Source: Ascarosepion bandense (lineage: Eukaryota > Mollusca > Cephalopoda > Sepiida > Sepiidae). From it: 64,000 bases of DNA. Position numbers and translations under genes: made by a program. Numbering within the stretch: the stretch's first letter is position 1; every line of letters begins with the position of its first letter. This document shows, piece by piece, positions 34,402 to 45,871 of this stretch. The notes under the pieces were generated by a model. The model ran no database searches. It had not been told where the DNA came from and saw only the letters and a program-made list of their open reading frames with translations. The stretch covers positions 3,287,501 to 3,351,500 of the forward strand of contig JBBBDQ010000192.1 in the NCBI GenBank assembly GCA_037127315.1. The letters run 5' to 3'.

Positions 34402-35760
34402 TGTGACACTCTCTTGCCCGGGGCTGGCTGGTTGTGACACTTGTTCTCGTCGACGGGCGTGACGGCACCAATTGTGACACTGCCACCCGGCTGGCCGGTT
34501 GGTTCGGTCGCTCGCTCGCTGGTTCGGGAACGAATCCCGCTGCGATTATGCCGCTGTATCGACGCTTTCGGGCCGCTGTTGCTGGTCGTGATGATCTCGT
34601 CACAAAAGCTGGTTTTCAAGACGTCTATTGCAACAACGGACCACTGCCCACGTTGTGAATTGATCTCAGAAAGTCGCGTTGTGCAATTTCAGTTGTCGTC
34701 TTTCTACCAGAACCAGACCAGACACTGGTGTACACTTGTGGTTAAAAATAAACATTAAAATCAAATAAGTGAACACGGTCGAAGACGCCCGGAGAGTAAC
34801 GTCTTTATTTTTTTAAAAATTATTAATTACAAAAGCGGAAAGCACAATTGTCGGAACGCCAGATTATAACGGAGAGGAGATTCGCTTAAAAATATCAGAG
34901 CTTTCAATCATCAAATACAAGTGTCTTTTCCAAGTTTCGTTAAAATATCAGAGCTTTTCAATTTCTTTTTAAAGTTCTTTTCACATATTTTCTATAACCA
35001 GAGCTGTCAATTCTCTATGCAACTTTTAAAACAACAAAGTTCTTTCGGGTCCTTATCGGAGCTTAACGGAATTTACCGAATCAGAAGCGGGTAATGGCGG
35101 CGATGAAACGGCGGCGGTGTGGGGGTTGGTTTATCCTTGTCGCCTGGAAGCTCTCTCCCAACTCAACTGATTTTTCTCGCTGAGTCTCTATTTTGATATC
35201 CCTCTCCAATCCTCTCGGGGGATCTAGCCAACTCGAAGCCTTCGACCAAAGAGATTGTTTTCCACCCAGTCGATTTGCGGGGAGCCACGGCTCGACGAAT
35301 GAAATATCAACAGCTCACATGACGTAATGTCTTTCTGTCTTCTTCCTTTCAATTACATCATATTTAGATTTTTCAATTCCCACAAATTCTGTTCTCAGGA
35401 ACAACTATTGGGGATTTTAACCCTGCTTGACCTCATCAAACAAATCCTGACATTTTGTTTTGGCTACTTACAAAATTTTAGCTTGTCCAAAATAATCCGC
35501 TTCGAACACGAAAGAAGAATAATTATATTTCTACCTTTCTTTCCCATCTGCTAGCTAAGTTTTCTATTCCCCGGATGATAGTATTAAAATAGCTAATTTT
35601 TCTATTCCCCGTATTTTACAAGTATTAAAATAGTTTTTTTACATAAGCTCACAGCGAATTACAATAAAGCACATCTAATAATACCACTAATATTAATTTA
35701 TCTCTCTCCGTTGTATTAAACCAAACAAAAAGAAATATACCAGTGGGAAATAGTGTCATA
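34402..35760 (+). mobile_element. Family B element (probable solo LTR) in SINE-2
   Basis: It starts TGTGACACTCTCTTGCCC and ends GGGAAATAGTGTCATA. The inverted copy at 44370-45871 ends TGTCACA, so the last bases here carry one substitution. Flanking 4-mers are tctg (34398-34401) and tcta (35761-35764), one mismatch. TG...CA termini with a short inverted terminal repeat and a 4-bp target duplication indicate an LTR. The 1359 bp contain no conserved protein domain. Translations of the GC-rich first 350 bases are not recognisable. Confidence 0.75.
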
Positions 35761-36182
35761 TCTACACCACAACACACATCCTGATGTTTGGGTATTGGAC
35801 CAGAATTTGGGAACTGTTCAGAAATGCCCACAGAGATGTGAAGGTTAATTTATTGCTTACTAAACTTCCATACTCTCTAAATCAACTACTGATATGTTTT
35901 ATCGATAATATTTCTTATACTCAAATGACATGTTGTCAGCTCTCTCATAAAAGATTATATATATGCTAACGATTCTTACTGTTCCACTTTCCTGACAAAA
36001 TTCTATTTGGGGTATCGTTTCTTAGTGCGACTAGGAACTTTGCAACTTTGCAATAATATACATATATACATGATGTTTAGACACAAAAAGTATTTAATAT
36101 TTATTGTGGAACTTAAATGATAGTCACTTCCAGGTTAAAAGGAAAATAAATCACGAGTTTCCAATATTTAAGACCAGTAAGT

Positions 36183-36665
36183 GACGGAAAGTGCGACACC
36201 GTGAGATCCGTAGTTGTATTGGCATTGGCCAAGGATGCATTCTTAAAGCTAAGCAGAGTATTGAGAGACAAGAAAATTTCGTTAGGAACAAAGAAACAAG
36301 TGCTTGATTGTTATGTGATATCTGTCCTTCGATATGGCAGCGAATGCTGGACAATCTCATCGAGGATGTGGGAAAGGCTTGAAGCGGCCGAAGTGTGGTT
36401 CAACAGAAAGATGCTTAGGATACCATGGAGCGAACATGTGAGTAACGACGAAGTTTTGGAGAGGAAAGCAATGCATGGCATACTTGATGGGCTTAAGAAA
36501 TGGATGGCAGAGCAGGATTCTGGAGGGGTAACAAGAGAAAGGGTGTTAAGAGCTACAAGGGATAGGAGGATATGGAGGGCTATGATCGTCTACGTCCTGA
36601 AGACACATAGAAGAAGAAGCGCGAGCCAAGAGAAACCCTGGACGCGGTCTAAGGTTCCCTCAGTT
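36183..36665 (+). pseudogene. RTE-like LINE ORF2 C-terminal fragment
   Basis: After 'gacggaaagtgcgacacc' (the same codons as 28797-28814) the translation reads LALAKDAFLKLSRVLRDKKI, VLDCYVISVLRYGSECWTIS, ERLEAAEVWFNRKMLRIPW and VSNDEVLERK, then RDRRIWRAMI. This is the post-RT region of the LINE group seen at 27700. It overlaps that copy by about 70 bp, so it is probably a separate 5'-truncated insertion rather than its displaced end. Open to about 36665. Confidence 0.8.
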
Positions 36666-36810
36666 TAAATTTGAAACACAAGTTAAACCTAAAGCAAACC
36701 AGCTAAAATGTAATGAACCGCGAGCGTACGCCTAAATGGAGGTGGCTGGAGAGCGGAAAGCGAGTATCTAAGAACAGATACTACACTATGGTTCTCCTCT
36801 CCAGGCCGCG

Positions 36811-36940
36811 AAGGGATTATTTACTCGTCCTCCCCAACTGAGGCGAGATGTGACACAAGGTCGGGTTTTTAAAGTGGGGACTCCAGGCACGAACTCTCGG
36901 GTAACTGGTGAAAAATTACCTAGACCCCGCCTACGCGGTA
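36811..36940. repeat. Third diverged copy of the 29999/30213 repeat
   Basis: 'tttactcgtcctccccaact', 'gcgagatgtgacacaagg' and 'ggtaactggtgaaaaattacc' follow the same order as the direct repeats at 29999 and 30213. It sits immediately before the SINE-2 copy. Confidence 0.55.
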
Positions 36941-36946
36941 ATTGAG

Positions 36947-37258
36947 TCAATCAGTCAGTTAAGTGCCATACGTGATACACGCTTGGGCGATCATGTCTCG
37001 AAAGAGACATGACTGGCTGGGCAGAAGATTATCCCGCAGTAGGTTGCCATTGCTTTCTGCGGTAGACTGGTTGCCGACCAAGGCTATAGAACCCAATCTG
37101 TCCTGCTGTTTAACCCATAACTGGAAGGAAGAGACGGATTAATACCTTTCCCAAGGGTATTTGCGCGTAAGTGAATACAATGGATTCAACTGGAATTCGA
37201 ACTCGGCTCCCCGATTTCTCGTTCCGAGCCGATATCCACTGTACCACAACGCACAGGT
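36947..37258 (-). mobile_element. tRNA-derived SINE-2, intact head
   Basis: On the minus strand the head carries an A-box-like TGGTACAGTGGATA (37246-37233) and a B-box-like GAGTTCGAATTCCAG (37204-37190) at tRNA spacing, with a stem 'ggctcgga...' between. The body and tail match the 10.2-kb and 34.1-kb copies. Internal A and B boxes recruit RNA polymerase III, and transposition depends on a LINE in trans. It is not a tRNA gene, because the anticodon arm and acceptor stem do not fold normally. Confidence 0.85.
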
Positions 37259-37489
37259 AACTGAGTACAAAGCTAATTTAAACTGGTCATTGCTTGTCAA
37301 GGCTGGTCATTGCTTGTTGAAGCCGGTCATTGCTTGTCAAAGGTGGTAATTGTTCCCCAAACCTACCCATCTGCCACCAAGTGGCAAGTGCTGCAGGCGG
37401 CCGGCGGTCAGGAAGTGATTTTTGCATACGAGGTCAAGGTCGACCGTTTGTCAAAAATTATAACGAGCAGGAGCAGTATGCTGCGACAA

Positions 37490-39305
37490 AGTTAATTATG
37501 CAATTATTATTTTTTTTAAATTTTCGTAAAAATATTTATTTTACATTTGTTACATCCACTCCAATTAATTTTTTAAAAATTTCTAGAAATTCAATACTGA
37601 TCATAAATCTTGTTTTATTAGTATCACGTGTAACAAAAGAAAAAAATGATTGACCAGAACTCAGAGTTAAATCATATATAAATATTTAATTTACAATAAA
37701 CACAAAATGATATATATACAAAATTTACATTTTTTTTTTCATTCAAAACAGAAACGTAGAATTTACTACTGGCAGGCGAAGTGTTAGGAAGGGGAAGGAA
37801 GGGTCAGTATCTTTACCCAGTTAAGTTAGCGAAGTAGTTTAAGTGCTATATTATTTGGAAATCCTTAAATGTGTATATAAAGAATAATTTCCAGTATGGT
37901 CAAAGAAAAGTTCAAAAAATCTATTTATCCTTTTAGTTACATGCGGTTCTCTTTCAGGTTTTAGTTTGTTGGCAACTTTTCTTGGAGATTCTTTCGGCTG
38001 GATATAAATCCTTGAATCAAAGTTGATAATGTTAGCAAATCCTGTTAACAACTAACTACTCTCTTCCTAAAAGTTATTTTTATAGGGGCTAACACCTAAT
38101 TTGCATATTTCTAGATCATTTCGAATTTTCTCGATTTTCTCGAACATTCTTCCAAAACGTTTTATTCCTAATTTCTCTATTTAATAAGTACTTCATGAAT
38201 TAAATTTTTTTGTAATAATAAGCAGGACTCAATAGAATCCCTTATTATAACTTTTTATACATTATTAATATTATTTTTATATATAAATGCATCCTCGTAA
38301 CATTAGTTGAATGCAAGATTCTTTGGGGAATGTAAATTACGTTTTTCGTGTTTTTTTTTTCTTCTGTAGAGCTACTTTTCCGAAAATCTGCTCCGAATAA
38401 TAGAATAAGAAATGCATTAAGACTATGCCATTTTTAATTTAGATAAACGTTTAATTGATTGTATAAAGGATATATATTAAGGATATCATATCCTTAAGGA
38501 ATTTCAATGAATAATGAATTTTTATAAAAATTGTTTTCATTTTTTTCTTTGCTAATTATGATGATTTATAAAGTTTCAAACATCTTTTAAATTTCTTCCA
38601 GTCCTCGGTGTCTTTGGTTATTAATTTGTTAAGTAAAGACTATATTTGCAAATTGAAAAGCTGAATGCAAATCATTTTACAGTAGTATTTTTTAAAATAT
38701 TTTTTCTTTTATGTTAAATTGCACATTTTTTTAAAATATAGAAATCTATAAGAGACTTATCATTCAATGGTGACGTGGTTCAAGTGTTTTCTCCTTACGA
38801 AACGTTCACTTAGGTTTCATAAATTTATGTAAATTCTGATCAACCATACTTAGCCAGAGTTGTTAAATGATTGATGACAGACTGTCATCACCTACTTTAA
38901 AAGTAAGAAAGGGCTATTTGATTAAGAAATACTTTCATTCTAAATTCCATCCTATGATCAAGTGATATTTGTTTTAAACTAGATTAATTTAACTTAAAAT
39001 TTCCTAATTTTTCAAAAATAACGTGTCAAAGATGTATATTTTATTTTTTCAAGATTTTTAAAACCGAGAATTAACTTTTGTTTACAAATGTGTCGAGCGC
39101 TCAAAAATGGCCAAAAATTTCAAATCTTTTAAAATTTCAATCAATCTAAATTCTGTTTGAAATATACCAGAGCATTTTGCTTACTGGAAATAGTAAATTT
39201 AATCATTTAGCTTTCAATTAAGCTAAAATTAAAGCTTCAAGAAAAGTTTTTTTATTTTTAAAAATTCAATTTAAATTTTAGGTATCGAAAATGAGTGGAG
39301 GTACC
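37490..39305 (-). mobile_element. Family D copy interrupted by an LTR
   Basis: The right end is a D terminus (reverse complement GGTACCTCCACTCATTTTCG) followed by TA at 39306. D body sequence runs leftward to about 38307. It resumes left of an F LTR at about 37490-37617. The other D terminus is missing. Before the LTR inserted, the sequence read 'gttttattagttgaatgc', as D copies do. Confidence 0.8.
37622..38302 (-). repeat. Family F solo LTR inside family D
   Basis: Read on the minus strand it starts TGTTACGAGGATGC and ends near TTACACGTGATA. TTAG flanks both sides (37618-37621, 38303-38306). Its sequence matches the F LTR at 54985-55947, but it is shorter because it holds one copy of a unit that is repeated there. 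No internal element sequence is present. Confidence 0.8.
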
Positions 39306-39307
39306 TA

Positions 39308-39921
39308 TTTTTAAGGTATAGTTTATTGTGTTTTATTTTACTCATTCCTACATTTCTTATAGTGGAAAATTCTAACAAGGCCCAATATAAACCCTATTAT
39401 AAACCAAGTATAAACTGTTGACCTCCGCGACGTGATATATACCAAATTTAAGCAACAATAACCATAGCAGAAAAAGAAATCGAAGCGAAACAAATGTTAA
39501 TCAACCAAGATCCATCTATACAAGCCATGAGAGCCAAAACGCCAGTATTTATAGAATATGACTTGATCGCTTGTTTTTCCATTATGAAAGCACAATGTAA
39601 CACTATTTCTGATACCGAAAAAAAGAAAGAAAGAAAAAATTTATTTGGATAGACCGATCGATATACAAAAAAAAAAGTAAATATAATATTTGAATATTTC
39701 TTTTTCTTCTTCATCCGTTAGAGGCTAGGTGAAGGAAATTTTAAAAAGGCGACTCAAGAAAAATAGATAAATAAATGCACGGTCATCGAAAACGAACAAC
39801 TACTCAAGATAAAAAATTCTTATGACTCTTGGATACTGGCCATTAAATTCGGTTACAAAGATAAAAATTCTGTATCGATTCTTGTCACCGAATTCAGGGT
39901 AGCCGTTATCGCGAAAAGAGT

Positions 39922-39959
<38 letters not shown>

Positions 39960-40190
39960 CTCTCTCTCTGTTATTGTAAACATTTAACTACCACTGATAA
40001 AATGACAGCTGACTTTAGTTTGATTTAAAACAGAATCTTTCCCTTGCATGGGAAATTGTTGAAAGAATTTTGTGACTCTTAAAGACAGGCCACTCCTTGT
40101 CAGAAAGAGGGATTGGATAAATCAATGGATTGTTCCGTTTTTGTCACTTGTTAGAAATGAAAAATCCCAGGTGTGAAAACGACCACATAC
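39308..40190. other. Unassigned, contains (CT)n
   Basis: No protein motif is found. A (CT)n tract lies at 39922-39970. Confidence 0.45.
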
Positions 40191-40194
40191 AGGG

Positions 40195-40790
40195 GCATGA
40201 TAAGAAGGATTTTGAACGATAATTAACATTTGAGCTGAACCACGCCCCTCGGGCAGTAGTAAGAAGAGAAAGAAACGGGATTAATCAGATGACCAATAAG
40301 AAAAAGGCCTCGGTTGGATTTCGGGAAAGTCGGAGAAACGCTCCACGCACATCGGGCAGTAGTAAGAGGCATTCACGCAGGAGAGAAAGAAAGGAGACTG
40401 ATCAGTTGACTAAATGAAGAATCCCTGATTGGTCATTTGGAAATGCTAGCGTACCTAGAGTGAGTCACACCCACCCACGCTGGACGCGAGGCTTAATATA
40501 AGCGTCGGTTAGGTTTTCAGACATAGGTGAGTTGAGTTTAATTAGAGTTTGGAGTTAGAGTTAGACGGGTACGGATCGAGTTAACACGATAATCGTATTG
40601 TCACGTGACTGCCTGCCTTAAAAGAACCTCCGATTTTCGATTGGTGCCATACCAACCAACTTAGATAAAGTATAGAAAGCATGGAGTGTAATTATAATTG
40701 TCTGCATTAATGAGTGATAAACTCAAACCCAACAGAACGTATATATATACTTCATTTTTAATCTCATAAACAATGTTCTTATTGTGGCTC
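40195..40790 (+). repeat. Probable LTR of gypsy relic 3
   Basis: An imperfect direct duplication of about 110 bp ('tcgggcagtagtaagag', 'gactgatcag...' versus 'gattaatcagatgacc', 'ttggtcattt'-like ends) at 40243-40320 and 40352-40440 resembles U3 repeats. 'gcttaatataagcg' near 40492 is TATA-like. 'gtggctcccagctctgtctg' at 40784-40803 could be the primer-binding region after the LTR. Boundaries are not fixed. The motif GGGCAGTAGTAA also occurs in LTR family F. Confidence 0.4.
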
Positions 40791-41159
40791 CCAGCTCTGT
40801 CTGGATCGTCGATGCAGCGGTTTTCGACGACTTTCAACCCAAATCGGTTTTGTGATCAAACAAAAACAACGTGAGAAAGAGACGAGTTTGAAGCGAAGTG
40901 ATTGACTATCGATCGGCCACGGAGATTTTGGACGTTTACACGCAAGGACACAGGAGGAGGTTTACGTTTAGTGCTCTTTCAACCAAGATCGGATGGAGGA
41001 GATAGAGAAGGATCAAGAGGATTGTGAGACAGCTGCCCTTAAAGCGAAAGTGGAGGCAGGAAAGCCCTCTAAGCATGCGACACACGAAGGGAAGCTTCTC
41101 AGACAGAGACGAAGAAATGAAGCTCAGACTATATGTGCCTTAGGATCTAAGAGCGTAAA

Positions 41160-41545
41160 TATTGGGGCAGTGCCATGATAAGCTAGGTCATATAGGGATC
41201 GATAAGACTTGCGATCTAGTGAGAAGAACTTATTACTGGCCTGGACTGTATACCGAGGTTACCAGCTACGTTCAGAACTGTGTGATATATCAGCCTCAGA
41301 ATAGAAGATAGATGACCCTTCTAGAAGAGACGGATGTCCCTAATTTCTCCTTTAAAAAGTTAGCATGGATGTATCGGGACCAGATGGGGAAATTCACAGG
41401 TAATACATGTACATAGTAAGCTTTGTAGAATGGCTAACAAATTGGTCAAAGGCGTAAGCCATGCCAAAAAAGAAGACCCAGACAGTGGCTGATTTAGTAA
41501 TGGACGAGATATTCCCTATATATGGTGCTCCTGTAAGTTAAGTTA
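41160..41545 (+). pseudogene. Third gypsy relic: integrase N-terminus and core
   Basis: The translation from 41175 reads HDKLGHIGIDKTCDLVRRTY, then YWPGLYTEVTSYVQNCV, the HHCC-type zinc-binding region of gypsy integrases with the second Cys replaced by Tyr. A TAG stop follows. Core-like pieces then appear in shifting frames (VSFVEWLTNW, TVADLVMDEIFPIYGAP). It belongs to a different gypsy lineage from elements 1 and 2. Protease, RT and RNase H are deleted between the leader (40800-41150) and this block. Confidence 0.7.
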
Positions 41546-41690
41546 ACATGATTTGAAACAAACATTACTTATGTCATTAGCATGACATTTAGAATAGAAG
41601 TATTTCTTAATCATGGAGCTCTAATTTTTCTGACTTTTGAAGTAAGTGATGACAGCCAGATGTGTGAAGTGATTGATGACAAGCTAAATG
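41540..41690 (+). repeat. Family D internal fragment
   Basis: 'tttgaaacaaacattactta' through 'gaagtatttcttaatcatgg' and 'gatgacaagctaaatg' match D internal sequence (compare 7165-7215 and the reverse of 38880-38960). Both D termini are absent. Confidence 0.65.
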
Positions 41691-42700
41691 TAACACCCCA
41701 ACGGACGGTCCTAACTATTTTCTCCGGCGGCCGTTCTCCACGCTGTGATGTTTGCCGGGAGTTTGTTGAAAATGTTGGAGCCTCAAGCTGGGGGTACAAG
41801 ATTGAACTATAAGGAACGAACTTCCACAACTTGGATGAGTTGAAAGGATGCTTTATTCGTTTAGAGTTAGCCTTTTCGGTTGGGGCAGGCGAATGTGACA
41901 CACAGCTCTAACTCTAATGGAGATCAACAAATCCGAACTGACCGAAACAAGACGAACGGAGATTCTACTTCACTCAAACGCCCGGCGGAACTCAACTGAA
42001 ACTAACTAACTAACTTCTATTTATTTAAATGAATCCGGAAATCCGGAAATGCTTTAGACCACCGGTGACAAACATTGGCGACTGTAAGTCTGAAATTTCA
42101 GTTATCTTTTTTTTTTATCTTAATAAAGCTTCCGCCGGGAAATTCTTAAGGTGTGGTCAAGATACAGTAAAAGACAGCCTTTGACCCAGTCATTCGAAAA
42201 CGCACCTCCTGAACTTTTATCTCCTGAACTTATCTCTTTATCACATTAAATCACTGAGTCAAATATTTAGCGGAAGAGTGGTAGGATTTAAAACAGTAAT
42301 CGGATGCTCTTGTCTCTTCCACAATTTTCCTCATAAAAGAAAAAGCGTTTATTTATTTATTTTTTCCTCTTCTTTTTCCCTTTTGTTAAATATGTTTTTA
42401 AGTTATTTTCTATTCTTAACCATTTTCTATTTTAATCTATTATAATAAAATACATATATGCCTAGTTATCGTGTCACATAAATATGGTTGACCCGAATTG
42501 ACAAAAATTTGTGAAATCTAAGTCAACAACCCTATGACATTTTAATATGTCTCGTATGACATCCCATAGAAAAAAAGTGCAATTTAACATAAAAAAATTA
42601 CTTTAAAAATCTTACTGCTAAAGGATTTGTACTTTTGTTACGACAGTTTCTGGCCGCTCAAACGGAGCAGAACGGATCGTCTAGTGGATAGGAGTGTTTT
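41691..42700. other. GC-richer LTR-like patch, then unassigned
   Basis: Starting at TGTAACACCCCAACGGACGG (about 41690) the sequence is GC-richer to about 42060. It resembles an LTR start directly abutting a D fragment, but no matching end or second copy is visible. 42100-42700 is unassigned. Confidence 0.3.
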
Positions 42701-42704
42701 TTTA

Positions 42705-43140
42705 AAAATCATATCACCCCAAGCAAGGCATTCTACTGCCACTGTTGCGCAGAGGGTTACATAGGGGAAAGTGATGAGAAAGTTAGTTATAGGAAATGGC
42801 AGAAGAGGGGTAATAGACGGATGAGGATACCGAGGATGTGATTGGAGTAGATGGAAAAAACTTGTGAGAATGGATGCGAGTTAGTGTGATAGGAGATAGA
42901 CATGTCTACTGACCTTACATTTAAATTCCTGGAAATTGTAGCTGTCGGGGAAGCAAGTGTATGGAAGGGAATTCCACAGGTGGGAAGTGCGTGAAAAGAA
43001 GCTGTTAGAGTAGAAATTGCGGTTACACTTTATCGGTTTCACTGTAAAAGGGTGGGACCTAGTTGCTAATCTAGTAGCTCGTGTAAATTCATAACTAGGG
43101 GCACCAGTGATCTAAGTTCATCGGAGCAGAAGCCGTGAAA
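42705..43140 (-). other. LINE 3' UTR and tail
   Basis: The last roughly 70 bases, read as minus strand from 'cctctgcgcaacagtgg' to 'ggggtgatatgat', closely match the 3' end of SINE-1 at 8650 and 61455. Shared 3' tails allow a LINE's reverse transcriptase to copy a SINE. The remaining UTR is also found at 27315-27608 and 56115-56560. Confidence 0.8.
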
Positions 43141-44369
43141 GTATTTAGAGAAGAAGCACAGAGAAGCCACGTCGCACCGGTGAGAGAGTGACTGCAAAGT
43201 CGGTATCGCTCACATTGCAGATTCTTCGTAGGATTTTGTCAAGAACCCCGAGGTGAATAGCAGGGGCACCTGACCAGATGTGGCAGCAGTATTCAATACA
43301 CAGGCGGATGGTAGTTTTATATATGTGCAGGATGGACTCAGACGGGAAAAACTTCCTGGCCCACACAGTGAACCGACCTTCTTGGCAACGGATTTAGCAA
43401 TGGATTCGATATAGTCATTCCATTTGAGGTCCGCTGAGAGTGTGAGGCCAAGGAAGCGTAGTGTTTTACTCTCAGGGAGGCTAGCCTGTTCCATGCTAAT
43501 GGGGAGTAGGAGTGATTGTCTATGATGGTTAATAGCAGATTCGTTTTGGAAGCATTCAAATTTACGAATCGTTTCTTTCTTCAGTCCACCACGGATTGGA
43601 GGTCCTTCTCAAGCTCGGCAGTGAGGTGCGCTTTGTCAACCTCAGCAGATTTTTGATTGAACCGAGAGTAAACGGTGGTGTCGTCGGCGTACATGCCTAC
43701 TTGGGATGATATAACATCGGGGAGATCGTTAATGTAAATCAGAAAAATCGTAGGACCTAGAATAGAGCCTTGAGGGTCACCCGCGTTCGTATGGTAGTTT
43801 TGGGAGGCATGTCCGTTTAATATTACCTTCATTGTGCGATTAAAGAGGAATGACTGGATTAGGTCAAACAATTGTCCAGTTATGCGATAGCTCCACAGCT
43901 TGCGTAGAAGGCCAGCATGCCAGACCCTGTCAAACGCTTTGGAAATATCCAGGGCAACGATTCGAGCTTCGCCATTCTTGTCGAGGGCCATACCAGGCCC
44001 TCGACAAGAATTGACCTCAATGATGGTCGTTAGCATATCAGCAGCAGACCTGGTGAAGCGGAAACCATACTGTTTGTCCGAGAAGAGTCTGTGGGCTGTG
44101 AGATGCTGAACCACCTCGGCGTTGATAATGGCTTCGAACACTTTGCCAAAGATCAGTAGGAGGCTGATAGGACGGTAATTAGCGGGATCCAAGGGTTCTC
44201 CAGTATTCTTAAATATAGGAACTACAGAGGAAAACTTCCAGCAGGCAGGAAAGCAGGAAGCAGATAGGCAGTAGTTGTAGAGCTTAGAGAGGACAGAGGA
44301 GAGTTCAGGGGCACATTTCTTCAAGACTATGATTGGGATTCCGTCCCCTCCGCTCGCTTTATGAGGGTC
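43141..44369 (-). pseudogene. LINE ORF2 reverse transcriptase and C-terminus
   Basis: From the B junction the translation reads HKASGGDGIPIIVLKKCAPE, then NYRPISLLLIFGKVFE, ALDISKAFDRVWH with catalytic Asp, AGDPQGSILGPTIFLIYIND and MYADDTTVYS with the YADD box (near 43690). The post-RT part is in broken frames: KTLRFLGLTLSADLKWND, then IYKTTIRLCIEYCCHIWSGA. A 16-bp inverted duplication at 43974-44011 adds extra residues just before ALDKNGEAR. RT primes on nicked target DNA. Frameshifts near 43560, 43490 and 43370 inactivate this copy. Confidence 0.9.
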
Positions 44370-45871
44370 TGTGACACTATCTCCCGCTGGTATATATATA
44401 TATATTTGTTTGGTTTAATATAACGGAGAGAGAGAAATTAATATTAGTGGTATTATTAGTTGTGCTTTATTGTAATTCGCGATGTGAGCTTATGTAAAAA
44501 ACTATTCTAATACTATCATGTACTTGTAAAATCTGGGGAATAAATAAAAGAGCTGACAATTTGAAAAAGAGAGAAAGAAATATAGTTTTCTTTCTTTTTC
44601 ATATACGATACGGATTATTTTGGACCAGGTGAAAATTTGACAAAATGGACGCAGTCAAAACAAAATGTCAGGATTTACTTGATGAGGTCAGGTAGGGTTC
44701 AATCCCCAACAGTTGTTCTTGGGAACAGAAATTGTGGGAACTGAAAAATCTAAAGATGATGTAATCGAAAGAAAGACAGAAAGACATTACGTCATGGGAG
44801 CTGTTGATATTTCATTCGTCGAGCCATGGCTCCCCGCAAATCGTGTGGGTGGAAAATAATCTTATTGGTCAAAAGTGAGTCGGCCATATGCCCCGAGAGG
44901 ATTGGGGATGGTTATAAAAGTCCGGAATCGACGAGAAAGATCAGTAGTTTTTGTGAGTCGAAATGTAACGACCGTGGAAAAGGGTTCCCAACTGGAGGAG
45001 CCATGACCCACGGCTGGTTGCCTACCACAGAACTTATGACTAAAGAGTTAATGTCGAATGAAGCCTGCCGCCGATTAACTTAAAGAGTTAATGTTGAATA
45101 ATGCGCCTTCGATAGAAATTCCGAAAGAACGTTGTTTTTTTTTTTAAATCATGAGAGAATTGGAATATTTGATTCCTCGTTCGCTCTACTTCGGTAACTC
45201 CGTTAAACTCCGATAAAAACCCGAAAGGACTTTGTTATTTTAGAAGTTGCATAGAGAATTGACAGCCCTGATTATAGAGAATATGTGAAAAGACTTTAAT
45301 GAACATTTAATGAATATGTGAAAAGACTTTAATGAGAATTTGAAGAGCTCTGTTTACTTTAACGAAACTTAGAAATGATATTTTTATTTGCGGATTGAAA
45401 GCTCTGATATTTTAAAACGAACTCCCTCTCTCTCTCCATTGTAAACTGGCTTTCCGACAACTGTAGTATTTGCTCCTATGACTAATAATTGTTTTTTTTT
45501 TCATAAAGAGATTCTTCGTAACTATCCAGGCGACCTTATTCATTTATTTAATTAATTTTTTTTTTTTTTTTGTGCCGTGTTTATTTTTAACCACAAGTGT
45601 CCGGTCTGGTTCTGGTGGAAAGACAGCTACTGGATTTGCACAACGCGACTTTCTGAGATCAAATCAAAACTTGGGCAGTGGTCCGTTGTTGCAATGGACG
45701 TCTTGAAGACCAGCTTTTGTGATGAGATCATCACAACCAGCAATAGCGGCCCGAAAGCGTCGACACAACGTCGATCGCAGCGGGATCCGTTCCCGAATCA
45801 GCGAGCGACCGAACCAACCAGCCAGCCGGGTAGCAGTGTCACAATTAGTCAGCCCGGGCAAAAGTGTCACA
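44370..45871 (-). mobile_element. Family B element (probable solo LTR) in the LINE
   Basis: In plus coordinates it runs from TGTGACACTATCTCCC to AAAAGTGTCACA, with GGTC at 44366-44369 and again at 45872-45875. It is the inverted copy of 34402-35760 throughout, e.g. 'cttttgtgatgagatcatca' at 45714-45733. Length is 1502 bp. It separates the LINE codons for SKLD from those for PHKASGG. No protein-coding domain is visible, and a long ORF over its right edge mixes B and LINE sequence. Confidence 0.85.

Noticed and set aside
34346..34758. Four overlapping ORFs in GC-rich DNA
   Set aside because: They lie in the first 350 bases of element B and the adjacent SINE, in competing frames without motifs. 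GC-richness alone explains their length.
37186..37258. A- and B-box pair, considered as a tRNA gene
   Set aside because: No normal cloverleaf, and the sequence continues into a dispersed SINE body shared by three loci.
43900..44109. Plus-strand 69-codon ORF
   Set aside because: Antisense to the LINE reverse transcriptase palm domain.
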